Source of the DNA: Asticcacaulis sp. AC460 | GTDB taxonomy: Bacteria > Pseudomonadota > Alphaproteobacteria > Caulobacterales > Caulobacteraceae | DNA: 61,972 bases | Reading direction: 5' to 3' | Assembly (NCBI RefSeq): GCF_000495795.1 | Contig: NZ_AWGD01000006.1 | Location: 1-61,972 of the forward strand | In this document: positions 49,901-57,333 of the stretch, piece after piece | Layout of the letters: each line of letters opens with the position of its first letter | Numbering within the stretch: the first letter of the stretch is position 1 | Notes under the pieces: model-generated | The model's database searches: none | Seen by the model: the letters and a program-made list of their open reading frames with translations, nothing else | What the model was told of the DNA's origin: nothing | Translations under genes and position numbers: made by a program

Positions 49901-50533
49901 GGCGGGGCCGGCAATGACACCGCTTCCGGCGGGTATGGCAACGACCAGGTCAGCGGCGGCGACGGCAACGACGTGATCGGCGGCCGCGAGGACAATGATA
50001 TTCTGGATTGTGGTGCAGGTAACGATACCGGCTTTGGCGGCGACGGCGACGACCGGACCTATGGCCGCGACGGCAATGACTACCTGGTTGGTGAAAACGG
50101 CAACGATACCCTGGACGGTGGCGTGGGTGCGGATACCCTGTCGGGCGGCGATGGCGAAGACCGTCTCTCGGGTGGCGGCGGGGCCGACCGGATCTATGGC
50201 TACGGCGGGAATGATGTCTTCGTTTTCGGCGCGGCGGACCTGGGTGCGTCCGATATGATCATGGACTTCCTGGTTCGGGCAGATCCCTCGGACGCCTATG
50301 ACCGGCTGGACCTGCGCGGCATCGACGCTGTCGCGGGCGGGCTCGACGATGCGTTCAGCTTCATCGGCGATGCGGCGTTTAGCGCGGCAGGTCAGTTGCG
50401 GGTGTGGTTCGACGGGGTCAATACCCGGGTCCAGGGCAATACAGTCGCCGATGCCGAAGGCGTGGTCGAGTTCGAAGTGTTGCTGGCAGGGAATCTGTCG
50501 ACGACGATCGGCGTATTGGACTTCTTTTTGTAG
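46997..50533 (+). CDS. RTX-repeat subtilisin-like serine protease 2
   Basis: Encodes 1,178 residues and is a tandem paralogue of the preceding gene, 20 bases after it. It lacks the long N-terminal lead: [12 protein letters not shown] begins near residue 20. The triad is Asp68 (IFDSL), His100 (GHGTAVAG) and Ser293 (GGTSASTP). The P domain lies at about 407-516 and RTX repeats from about 590 to 1076, more repeats than the first copy. The C-terminal 80 residues (DRLDLRGIDAV to LLAGNL) match a serralysin M10 C-terminal domain. GAGGGAGG lies just upstream of the ATG. The pair probably forms one transcript and one secreted protease system. Confidence 0.93.
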   Translation: MLKPTEGQAVGAKPNAAQPGDDPLLYRQWYIDKSGLPNVAVDLNVRPVWDGGGGQAYTGAGVHIGIFDSLVESDHPDLAANYDASKQLEGLNYTYTVSGHGTAVAGIIAAGKNGIGVTGIAYGATITSAPVIFSNSVIQEAFGIALTHARDFDVVNMSLGGTSPFDTYETRSWFTAYSALYKDAADNGRGGLGTVLVNGAGNNRDYYWLDANLSNFQNQRYNITVGAVGQDGFAAEYTSEGANVLVVAPSKSSYYGHWVTTTDKVGIYGYNDGYNTSWDPVSLDYTTRFGGTSASTPMISAIVALMLEANPDLGWRDVRDILTFTARQTGSQVGEVATYFERYAWKVNASDTVNGTGLHFNQNYGFGLVDALAAVRLAESWTKSRTSSDEVSRAATITQEVAIPQDATTLEFSFEIAAGMTAQTIRLYVDLTARLSREIQIKLISPSGTESLIIDRQGSPLSIYGTGGTEWTPWTFTSNNFVGEDATGTWRMTILDTGGLQMESTFHSATLTVYGDQTSPDSDYIYTNEFGVLAGMNYGYTISDMSGIDTLNAAAVTAASVLDLRGAAPSSINGKTVTIAPGTVIENAWGGDGGDAIYGNGVANSLNGMRGNDTITGGSGNDTITGNSGDDYINGGNGSDEMHGGAGIDKLSYGDATGGVAVDLRLTVTQNTLGSGLDKISGFENLEGSDFGDRLTGTSGSNIISGRGGHDDIHGLAGNDKLYGGNGNDTVTGDQGDDLITGGAGGDVLWAGDGNDTLSYADATAGVTVDLQYPAWDIVYQNQTASGGDAEGDLLRGFEHVTGGWGHDSLTGNEYVNLLIGAAGNDTIVAMDGDDTVMGGAGGDRMSGGYGIDLLSYVGAVAGVRINLNVDLSTFKQSASAGEAQGDVIDGFENVLGGNGNDTVTGDYLDNRLGGAGGDDVLIGDYGQDVLDGYAGNDVLSGGEGDDKLYGRDGDDNLAGGWGNDTVDGGAGNDTASGGYGNDQVSGGDGNDVIGGREDNDILDCGAGNDTGFGGDGDDRTYGRDGNDYLVGENGNDTLDGGVGADTLSGGDGEDRLSGGGGADRIYGYGGNDVFVFGAADLGASDMIMDFLVRADPSDAYDRLDLRGIDAVAGGLDDAFSFIGDAAFSAAGQLRVWFDGVNTRVQGNTVADAEGVVEFEVLLAGNLSTTIGVLDFFL

Positions 50534-50561
50534 CCTTTGCACTTCCGGTTTCGGCTGTAAG

Positions 50562-50796
50562 GGGTTGTCCACAGATAAGCCAGATAAGCCAGATGGATGG
50601 TCTCAACGCACCACATCCGGCCGTCATCCCTTTGCGTCTTCACGCGAAGACGCAAAGGTCAGGGCAACCGGCTCACGCCGTGCGGCGGAATTGATTTTTC
50701 GACGCGCTTTGCGCGTCCTTCATCATGCGGACATGGCGCCGCTTTCGGACGCACGCGCCGTCCATCTGGCTTATCTGGCTTATCTGTGGACAACCC
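50562..50796. repeat. 235-bp element with perfect 36-bp inverted ends and internal hairpins
   Basis: This occupies nearly all of the 299-base gap between convergent RTX protease 2 and gmk. Positions 50562-50597 are a perfect reverse complement of 50761-50796. Each arm carries ATAAGCCAG twice in tandem and the DnaA-box-like word TTGTCCACA. Inside are a 12-bp perfect hairpin (CCTTTGCGTCTT 50629-50640 with 50647-50658) and a 7-bp hairpin GACGCGC/GCGCGTC (50701-50717). There is no convincing reading frame and no obvious flanking duplication. It could be a miniature mobile element, a bidirectional terminator or a dispersed intergenic repeat. Confidence 0.85.
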
Positions 50797-50832
50797 TTTT
50801 GCGACAGAAAGGCCGCTCGGAACCCAGGCGGT

Positions 50833-51468
50833 TTAGATCTTCTCGGCCATCAGTTCGTCGACGAAGGGCGAGATCCACAGACCGCGCGCCCGACGCGAGG
50901 CTTCGGCGTGGTAGATGTGCACCAACTCGGCATAGGACCGGTCGAAGTCGTCGTTCAGGATGATGTAGTCGTACTCCGCCCAGTGCGAAATCTCGTTCTT
51001 GGCGCGCGAAATCCGGCGCTGGATCACATCGTCGTCGTCCTGGGCCCGCGCCACCAGCCGCCGGTTCAGCTCCGCCATCGACGGCGGCAGGATAAACACG
51101 CGCACCACGTCGCCCGGCGCCTTGGCCGAGATGCGTTGTGCCCCCTGCCAGTCGATGTCGAACAAGACGTTGCGGCCATGGCTCAGCGCCTTTTCGACCG
51201 GGTCGCGCGGTGATCCGTACATGGCGTCGTGGACCGCGGCATATTCCAGCAGCGCCTTGTCGGCGATCAGCCGGTCCATCTCTTCCTGCTGGATGAAGTG
51301 ATAGTCGCGGCCGTCCTTTTCCCCCGGACGCACGCCCCGCGTCGTTACCGAGACCGACAAATCCAGGTCGGCGTGATCGGACACCAGGCGGCGGCACAGA
51401 GACGTCTTGCCGGCGCCCGACGGCGCGGCCACGATCAGCATCAGGCCGCGGCGTAACCTATCCATCAT
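50833..51468 (-). CDS. gmk: Guanylate kinase
   Basis: Encodes 211 residues. It phosphorylates GMP to GDP with ATP. The P-loop APSGAGKT is at 15-22, followed by SVSVTTRGVRPGEKDGRDYH (GMP binding) and the lid region. It is the last gene of the minus-strand operon fabD-fabG-acpP-fabF-mltG-yicC-gmk. Its first ATG follows the yicC stop directly; a second ATG three bases on is also possible. Confidence 0.97.
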   Translation of the reverse strand: MMDRLRRGLMLIVAAPSGAGKTSLCRRLVSDHADLDLSVSVTTRGVRPGEKDGRDYHFIQQEEMDRLIADKALLEYAAVHDAMYGSPRDPVEKALSHGRNVLFDIDWQGAQRISAKAPGDVVRVFILPPSMAELNRRLVARAQDDDDVIQRRISRAKNEISHWAEYDYIILNDDFDRSYAELVHIYHAEASRRARGLWISPFVDELMAEKI

Positions 51469-52350
51469 TTACTCCACATTCTGAGTCTGTTCGCGGAACT
51501 GGTCGATGACCGACTTAAGCTCCAGCCCGGTTTGGGTCAATTCTGTAAAGGCCGACTTGGAACACAGGGTGTTGGCCTCGCGCATGAATTCTTGCGACAG
51601 GAAGTCCAGCTTGCGCCCCGGCGCCGGTTCGTTGTCGAGCAAGGCGTGAGCCTGGTCGATATGTGCGGTCAGACGGTCCAGTTCCTCACGGACATCGGCC
51701 TTGGCGGCCAGGACGGCGGCCTCCTGCAGCACGCGGTCCTCGAAGCCCGCCTGATCGGCCAGAAGCTCGTTCATGCGACGGGTAAAGCGGTCGCGGATGA
51801 CCTCGACCTGCTGCGCCGCCAGGGTCTTGGCGCGTTCCAGCGCCGCCGCCATGGCAACCAGCTGCGATTTCAGAATGGTGTCCAGCGCCCGACCTTCGGC
51901 CTCACGCGCCGCCTTCAGGCCGTCGAAGGCCCGGGCCAGGTCGGCGCCCAGGGCGGCTTCACCGGCTTCATCGAGCCCCTCGCGGTCGTCGCCGCCATTG
52001 TCGATCACGCCACGCAGCGACAGCAGACCATCCAGGCGCGGTTTCTTGACCTTGCCGGACTTGATCAACTCATGGCCGGCGTCGAGATAGGCCGTCAGCA
52101 CATCGGTATTGATGGAGACACCGCCCTTGGCCGTGGCGGAGTTGACCGAGACATTCAGGGTGACCTGGCCGCGCGTCAACCGGCCCTTGACCAGTTCGCG
52201 GCCCAGGCGCTCGACGGCTTCGAAACCGGCGGGAAAACGGTATTTGACGTCCAGGCTGCGGCCGTTGACGCTGCGCACCTCTATCGTCCAGGCGCAGTCC
52301 CCTGCCCCGCCCTCGATACGGGCGAAACCGGTCATGGAAGCAATGGCCAT
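51469..52350 (-). CDS. yicC: YicC family endoribonuclease
   Basis: Encodes 293 residues. YicC-family proteins have recently been shown to be endoribonucleases; in E. coli YicC takes part in small-RNA turnover. The N-terminal block is SMTGFARIEG and WTIEVRSVNGRSLDVKYRFP; the C-terminal block is KLDFLSQEFMREANTLCSKS followed by KSVIDQFREQTQNVE. The middle is largely helical. Its start overlaps the mltG stop by one base (TGATG), and gmk follows with no gap. The yicC-gmk pairing is common in proteobacteria. Confidence 0.94.
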   Translation of the reverse strand: MAIASMTGFARIEGGAGDCAWTIEVRSVNGRSLDVKYRFPAGFEAVERLGRELVKGRLTRGQVTLNVSVNSATAKGGVSINTDVLTAYLDAGHELIKSGKVKKPRLDGLLSLRGVIDNGGDDREGLDEAGEAALGADLARAFDGLKAAREAEGRALDTILKSQLVAMAAALERAKTLAAQQVEVIRDRFTRRMNELLADQAGFEDRVLQEAAVLAAKADVREELDRLTAHIDQAHALLDNEPAPGRKLDFLSQEFMREANTLCSKSAFTELTQTGLELKSVIDQFREQTQNVE

Positions 52351-53495
52351 CAGTGCGACTTGCTTTTGAGGCGGATGGCCGCCTGGGTCTTGGCGCCTTC
52401 ACCGGAGGTCGGCGACGAGGCCATGGCCGAGGCCGAGTCCACCGCCGGAGTCGAATAGTGCGACACCTCGGATTCCATCTGGCGCCATTTGGCGACATTG
52501 GCCAGGTGCTCTTCGTAGGTGGCGGCGAAGACGTGGCCGCCGGTGCCGTCGGCAACGAAATAGAGGTCCGTTGTCTTGGCTGGATTCAGGGTGGCGGCGA
52601 TGGCGGCGCGACCGGGATTGGCGATCGGGGTCACCGGCAGCTTGTCGATCTGGTAGGTGTTCCACGGCGACCAGGTGTCCAGCTCCGTCCGGGTCAGGCC
52701 ACGCCCCAGGGGCTCACCACGCGACACCCCATAGATGACGGTCGGGTCGGAACCCAGGCGGACGCCCTGTTTCAGGCGGTTGACGAACACGGCGGCGACG
52801 CGGGGACGTTCGGCCGCGAGGCCGGTTTCGCGCTCGACGATCGACGCCATGATCAGGGCCTCTTCCTTGTTGCGGAACGGCAGATCGGAGGCGCGTTTGG
52901 CCCACAGCTCGTCCAGGGTCTTGCGGCCGGCATCCAGCATGCGGTCCAGGACAGCTTCGCGCGTTTCACCGCGCTGGAACTCGTAGGTTTCCGGCAGGAT
53001 CGCCCCTTCCGGCGGGGTTTCGACCTCGCCGGTCAGGTGTTCCTCGGCCATCAGGATACGGACCACCTGGGCCGAGGTCTTGCCTTCGGGGACGGTGACG
53101 AAGTTGCGCACCACCTTGCCGGTTTCCATGCGGACCAGGACATCGGCCAGGGAGGCGCCCGCCGGGAAGGCATAGGTGCCTGCGCGCAGCTTGTTGGCAT
53201 GACCGCGCATCTTGGCGGCGACACGGAACAGCGAGGCGGAACGGATCACACCTTGCTTTTCCAGGGCCTCGCTCATGGCGGTGACGCTGGTGCCGCGCTG
53301 GAAGGTCACTTCCTTCACGGCAGCATTATCGGCCAGCTTGGGGCCGGGACCGTAGAACTGGGCATAGGCGAACATGCCGCCGGCCATGATGAGAAGGACG
53401 ATGCCGGCCACGAGGCCGGCCAGAGGCGCCAGCAGCGCCCCTTTTCCGCTCTTGGCGGCGTCAGTCTTCCCGTCACGGCGCAGCCAGCGGATCAT
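52350..53495 (-). CDS. mltG: Endolytic murein transglycosylase MltG
   Basis: Encodes 381 residues. MltG (YceG) cuts nascent peptidoglycan strands and sets their length at the inner membrane. A basic N-terminus leads to one membrane helix (LAGLVAGIVLLIMAGGMFAY, about 26-46). A LysM-like periplasmic domain follows (VTFQRGTSVTAMSEALEKQG), then the catalytic domain with MASIVERETG and the conserved GSDPTVIYG and TPIANPGRAAIAA. The ATG overlaps the fabF stop (ATGA), so mltG is coupled to fabF. Confidence 0.95.
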   Translation of the reverse strand: MIRWLRRDGKTDAAKSGKGALLAPLAGLVAGIVLLIMAGGMFAYAQFYGPGPKLADNAAVKEVTFQRGTSVTAMSEALEKQGVIRSASLFRVAAKMRGHANKLRAGTYAFPAGASLADVLVRMETGKVVRNFVTVPEGKTSAQVVRILMAEEHLTGEVETPPEGAILPETYEFQRGETREAVLDRMLDAGRKTLDELWAKRASDLPFRNKEEALIMASIVERETGLAAERPRVAAVFVNRLKQGVRLGSDPTVIYGVSRGEPLGRGLTRTELDTWSPWNTYQIDKLPVTPIANPGRAAIAATLNPAKTTDLYFVADGTGGHVFAATYEEHLANVAKWRQMESEVSHYSTPAVDSASAMASSPTSGEGAKTQAAIRLKSKSH

Positions 53496-54778
53496 GCCTC
53501 GACCTTACCCAGGATGAGGGCGGCATTGGTGCCACCGAAGCCGAAGCTGTTCGACATGACGCGGTCGATCTTCATCGGCTTGGCCTTGTTGGGGACCAGG
53601 TCGATCTGGGTTTCTTCGGCCGGGTTGGCCAGGTTGATGGTCGGCGGCGCTACCTGGTCGCGGATGGCCAGGGCGCAGAAGATGGCTTCGACGGCGCCGG
53701 CGCCGCCCAGCAGGTGGCCGATGGCCGACTTGGTCGAGGACACGGTCGCGTTCGAAGCGCGTTCACCGAGGAAGCGTTCGATGGCGCGCAGCTCGATGAA
53801 GTCGGCCATGGTCGAGGTGCCGTGCGAGTTGACATAATCGATGGTCGCCGGATCGATGCCGGCGTCCTTGGCCGCCGCGACCATGGCGCGGTAGCCACCT
53901 TCGCCGTCTTCCGACGGGGCGGTGATATGGTAGGCGTCACCCGACAGAGCATAGCCCAGGACCTCGGCGTAGATCTTGGCGCCGCGGGCCTTGGCGTGTT
54001 CGTATTCTTCCAGGACAACGACGCCGGCGCCTTCGCCCATGACGAAGCCGTCACGGTCCTTGTCGTAGGGGCGAGAGGCCTGGGTCGGGTTGTCGTTGAA
54101 GGCGGTGCACAGGGCGCGGCAGGCGATGAAGCCGGCAATGCCGATCGGCACGATGGCCGATTCCGCGCCGCCGGCGACCATGACGTCGGCGTCGCCGTGA
54201 GCGATAAGGCGCGATGCGTCGCCAATGGCATGGGCGCCGGTGGCGCAGGCCGTGACCACGGCGTGGTTAGGACCTTTGAGACCGTGACGAATCGAGACCT
54301 GGCCCGAGGCCAGGTTGATCAGGGACGACGGGATGAAGAAGGGCGAAATCCGCTTAGGCCCTTTGTCGCGCAGTTCCAGGGCGGTTTCAGCGATGATGCC
54401 GAGGCCACCGATGCCGGAGCCGATCATGACGCCGGTGCGAATCTTGTCTTCTTCGGTTTCGGGGTGCCAGTTGGCGTCGTTGAGGGCCTCATCGGCGGCG
54501 GCGATGCCGTACAGGATGAAGTCGTCGACCTTGCGGCGTTCCTTGTTGGACAGGACCTTGGACGGATCGAAGGAGCCTTCGATGTCGGGGCCGCCGCCGC
54601 CGCGGCCATCGACGGTCGGCACTTCGCAGGCGACCGTACAGGCATAGTCGGTTGTATCGAAGGCGGTAATCGGGCCTGCGCCGGACTGACCGTCCAGCAG
54701 GCGTTTCCACGAAATCTCGACCCCGGCGCCCAGCGGCGAGATCAGGCCGAGGCCGGTGATGACAACGCGACGTACCAT
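53492..54778 (-). CDS. fabF: Beta-ketoacyl-ACP synthase II
   Basis: Encodes 428 residues. FabF condenses malonyl-ACP with acyl-ACP during elongation. The start MVRRVVITGLGLISPLG is typical. The nucleophile is Cys178 in VVTACATGAHAIG, and the two histidines are in NSHGTSTMADFIE and KSAIGHLLGGAGAVE. The ATG at 54778 is chosen; a longer frame adds 14 unconserved residues. A minus-strand terminator-like hairpin lies between acpP and this gene, so it may be transcribed at a lower level than acpP. Confidence 0.97.
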   Translation of the reverse strand: MVRRVVITGLGLISPLGAGVEISWKRLLDGQSGAGPITAFDTTDYACTVACEVPTVDGRGGGGPDIEGSFDPSKVLSNKERRKVDDFILYGIAAADEALNDANWHPETEEDKIRTGVMIGSGIGGLGIIAETALELRDKGPKRISPFFIPSSLINLASGQVSIRHGLKGPNHAVVTACATGAHAIGDASRLIAHGDADVMVAGGAESAIVPIGIAGFIACRALCTAFNDNPTQASRPYDKDRDGFVMGEGAGVVVLEEYEHAKARGAKIYAEVLGYALSGDAYHITAPSEDGEGGYRAMVAAAKDAGIDPATIDYVNSHGTSTMADFIELRAIERFLGERASNATVSSTKSAIGHLLGGAGAVEAIFCALAIRDQVAPPTINLANPAEETQIDLVPNKAKPMKIDRVMSNSFGFGGTNAALILGKVEA

Positions 54779-54856
54779 AGGCGTATCGTTTCCCTGGACC
54801 GCCGGGCCAGATGCCCCCATCTGAAAACCCCGACGTCGATGTTTATAGGCATACTC

Positions 54857-54906
54857 AAAAAATTAAGCGCGGCCAAACCCGAAATTCAGGTCTGCAGCCG
54901 CGCTTA
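54857..54906 (-). terminator. Terminator-like hairpin between acpP and fabF
   Basis: On the minus strand, TAAGCGCGGC (54906-54897) pairs perfectly with GCCGCGCTTA (54873-54864), followed by ATTTTTT. It lies 21 bases downstream of the acpP stop. It would cap a short acpP transcript with partial readthrough into fabF. Confidence 0.75.
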
Positions 54907-54926
54907 TAATGGGGTCAAGCGCAAGC

Positions 54927-55166
54927 TTAGGCCGCCAGCTTGTCCTGGATGTAGTTGACGGCGTCGCCGACGGTCAGGATATGCTCAGCAGAGTCGTCCG
55001 GGATTTCGATGTCGAATTCCTCTTCGAAAGCCATGACCAGCTCGACGATGTCGAGGCTGTCGGCTTCCAGATCGTCGATAAAGCTCGCCTTTTCCGTCAC
55101 CTTGTCCGGATCGGCGTCCAGGTGGTCGATCACGATCTTGCGAACACGTTCAAGAACTTCAGACAT
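54927..55166 (-). CDS. acpP: Acyl carrier protein
   Basis: Encodes 79 residues, very acidic. The phosphopantetheine attachment site is Ser37 in [11 protein letters not shown]. The upstream gap to fabG is 189 bases, long for this operon, and AGGGA lies seven bases before the ATG. A promoter of its own in that gap, together with the hairpin downstream, would allow the high level of ACP that cells need. Confidence 0.98.
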   Translation of the reverse strand: MSEVLERVRKIVIDHLDADPDKVTEKASFIDDLEADSLDIVELVMAFEEEFDIEIPDDSAEHILTVGDAVNYIQDKLAA

Positions 55167-55355
55167 TTATTGTCCCTTCAGAGGTTTAGACATTCAGGCC
55201 CCCGTAAACCTTTCGGCCACGCGGGGCAACGAGAATTTCGGGTTTCGGCTTGTAACCAGACACTTATAAGGTTTCAAGCCGATTCAGCCGTTGCGTACCA
55301 CACTCTTAACCAACACAAAAGCGCAATTGCAACGGCGCCTGTTGCATTGCGGCAA

Positions 55356-56096
55356 TCAGATCATCGCCATACCGCCGTTGACGTGCAGGGTCTGTCCCGT
55401 CACGTAACCGGCTTCGTTGCTGGCCAGATAGACCGCAGCCGCAGCAATGTCCGCGCCGTTGCCCAGGGCTCCGGCAGGGATACGTTGCAAGATGGTGGTG
55501 CGCTGGGCATCATTCAACTCGTCGGTCATCGGCGAAGCGATAAATCCCGGCGCGATACAGTTGACGGTGATGCCGCGCGAGCCAACTTCCTGGGCCAGGG
55601 CCTTGGAGAAGCCGATCATACCGGCCTTGGAGGCGGCATAGTTGGTCTGGCCGGGGTTGCCGGTGACACCGACGACCGAGGTGATGCCGATGATGCGGCC
55701 GGAGCGGCGCTTCATCATGCCCTTGGTGGCGGCGCGGGCCAGGCGGAAATAGGCTTCCAGATTGACCTTGATGACCGTGTCCCAGTCTTCGTCCTTCATG
55801 CGCATCAGCAGGCCGTCGCGGGTGATGCCGGCATTGGCGATCAGGATATCGAGGCCGCTGCCTGCGGCCTCCTCGGCCTTCGCGACCAGACCGTCGACCG
55901 AGGTGGCGTCCGACAGGTTGGCGGCGGCGATGAAGGCGTTGTCACCCAGTTCCGAGGCCAGGTCGGCCAGGACGTTTTCGCGGGTGCCGGAGAGGACGAC
56001 CTTGGCGCCTTGTTTGTGAAGGGCGCGGGCGATTTCGGCGCCCAGGCCGCCGGTGGCCCCGGTCACAAGGGCGGTCTTACCGGTCAGTTCGAACAT
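55356..56096 (-). CDS. fabG: 3-oxoacyl-ACP reductase
   Basis: Encodes 246 residues. FabG is the NADPH-dependent reductase of the elongation cycle. The nucleotide-binding motif is TGATGGLG (13-19), the catalytic residues are Ser140, Tyr153 (YAASKAG) and Lys157, and the ACP-site loop FIASPMTDELND is conserved. It lies between fabD and acpP on the same strand, which makes a fatty-acid role far more likely than another short-chain dehydrogenase. Confidence 0.97.
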   Translation of the reverse strand: MFELTGKTALVTGATGGLGAEIARALHKQGAKVVLSGTRENVLADLASELGDNAFIAAANLSDATSVDGLVAKAEEAAGSGLDILIANAGITRDGLLMRMKDEDWDTVIKVNLEAYFRLARAATKGMMKRRSGRIIGITSVVGVTGNPGQTNYAASKAGMIGFSKALAQEVGSRGITVNCIAPGFIASPMTDELNDAQRTTILQRIPAGALGNGADIAAAAVYLASNEAGYVTGQTLHVNGGMAMI

Positions 56097-56177
56097 GGAG
56101 GCTCTCCGATTCCTGTCTGTAACCGGCGCGGCTTACGACACGGCGACGGTGGGATCAAGGTGTATGTAGGTTCCGGC

Positions 56178-57116
56178 CTAGGCCTTGGCGAAGGCTTCAA
56201 AGTCGGCGGCGCCATTCAGGGCGACGGCCGTGACATCCGGCAGGCTGCGCTTGATCATGCCCGTCAGCACCTTGCCGGCGCCCAGTTCGGCAATACGGGT
56301 CACGCCACCTTCTCCGCCCAGCCATTCCATAGTCTCGCGCCAGCGCACGCGGCCGGTGACCTGCTGGACCAGCAGACCGGCGATCTCGGACTTGTCGCCT
56401 ACCGGACGGGCCGTGACATTGGCCACCAGGGTCGAGACCGGGGCGTTGATATTCACTTTTGCGAGGGCTTCCGCCATCGCGTCGGCGGCCGGCTGCATCA
56501 GCGGGCAGTGGAACGGCGCCGACACGTTCAGCAACATGGCCTTGGCGCCCAGCTCCTTGGCCTTTTCCATGGCGATCTCGATGGCCGCCTTTTCGCCGGA
56601 AATCACGATCTGGCCGGCATTGTTGTCATTGGCCACCACCACGACTCCAGCCGCCGACCCGGCCTGGCAGGCGGCTTCGGCGAGAGCCAGGTCGGCCTTG
56701 CCGATCAGAGCGGCCATGGCGCCGATACCGACGGGAACGGCGGCCTGCATGGCCTGGCCGCGGATTTTCAGCAGGCGCGCCGTGTCCGACAGGCTGAAGG
56801 TGCCGGCGGCGGCATGGGCGGAATATTCGCCCAGGGAGTGACCGGCGACGTACTTTGCGGTCGAGCAGGCGATGCCGAAATCGCCTTCCAGCACCCGGGC
56901 GACGGCCAGAGATACCGCCATGATGGCTGGCTGGGCGTTCTCGGTCAGGGTCAGCTCCGATTCGGGGCCTTCGCGCATCAATTGGAACAGCTTCTGGCCC
57001 AGGGCTTCGTCGACCTCGTCGAAAACGGCGCGGGCGCGCGGAAAGGCATCGTACAGTTCCGCCCCCATGCCGACACTCTGCGAGCCTTGTCCGGGGAATA
57101 CGAAAGCGGTGGTCAT
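56178..57116 (-). CDS. fabD: Malonyl-CoA--ACP transacylase
   Basis: Encodes 312 residues. FabD loads malonyl groups onto ACP. The N-terminus FVFPGQGSQSVGMG and the nucleophile Ser94 in GHSLGEYSA are diagnostic. The ATG at 57116 has AGGAG at the right distance; the longer frame reaches 168 bases upstream without conservation. It is the first gene of the operon, divergent from the S9 peptidase gene, so the operon promoter should lie between 57117 and 57333. Confidence 0.96.
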   Translation of the reverse strand: MTTAFVFPGQGSQSVGMGAELYDAFPRARAVFDEVDEALGQKLFQLMREGPESELTLTENAQPAIMAVSLAVARVLEGDFGIACSTAKYVAGHSLGEYSAHAAAGTFSLSDTARLLKIRGQAMQAAVPVGIGAMAALIGKADLALAEAACQAGSAAGVVVVANDNNAGQIVISGEKAAIEIAMEKAKELGAKAMLLNVSAPFHCPLMQPAADAMAEALAKVNINAPVSTLVANVTARPVGDKSEIAGLLVQQVTGRVRWRETMEWLGGEGGVTRIAELGAGKVLTGMIKRSLPDVTAVALNGAADFEAFAKA

Positions 57117-57333
57117 GGCAGGTCTCCTGGCACGTTTCAGACGCCCCATGTTTATCGCAAAAGCGGCAACCACTTTTAGGCATGAGGCTTTGGGCGGGCG
57201 ACTGGATAGGCCGAACCGCCGATCAGGGCAAGCGAAAGCTATTTTCCTTGCGCTGCCCCCTTGGCACGCATAGGATACGTCCAACCTGCGGCCTGTCCAG
57301 AGTCGCGCGTAATCTCAAGCCGGGGGGCTTCCC

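Noticed and set aside
46727..50572. A 1,281-residue open frame antisense to the second RTX protease, and a 786-residue one antisense to the first
   Set aside because: The sense strand encodes clear subtilase, P-domain and RTX motifs. The antisense frames are open because GC-rich RTX codons rarely give stops on the other strand; their Val/Ala/Ile/Gln-rich text matches no family.
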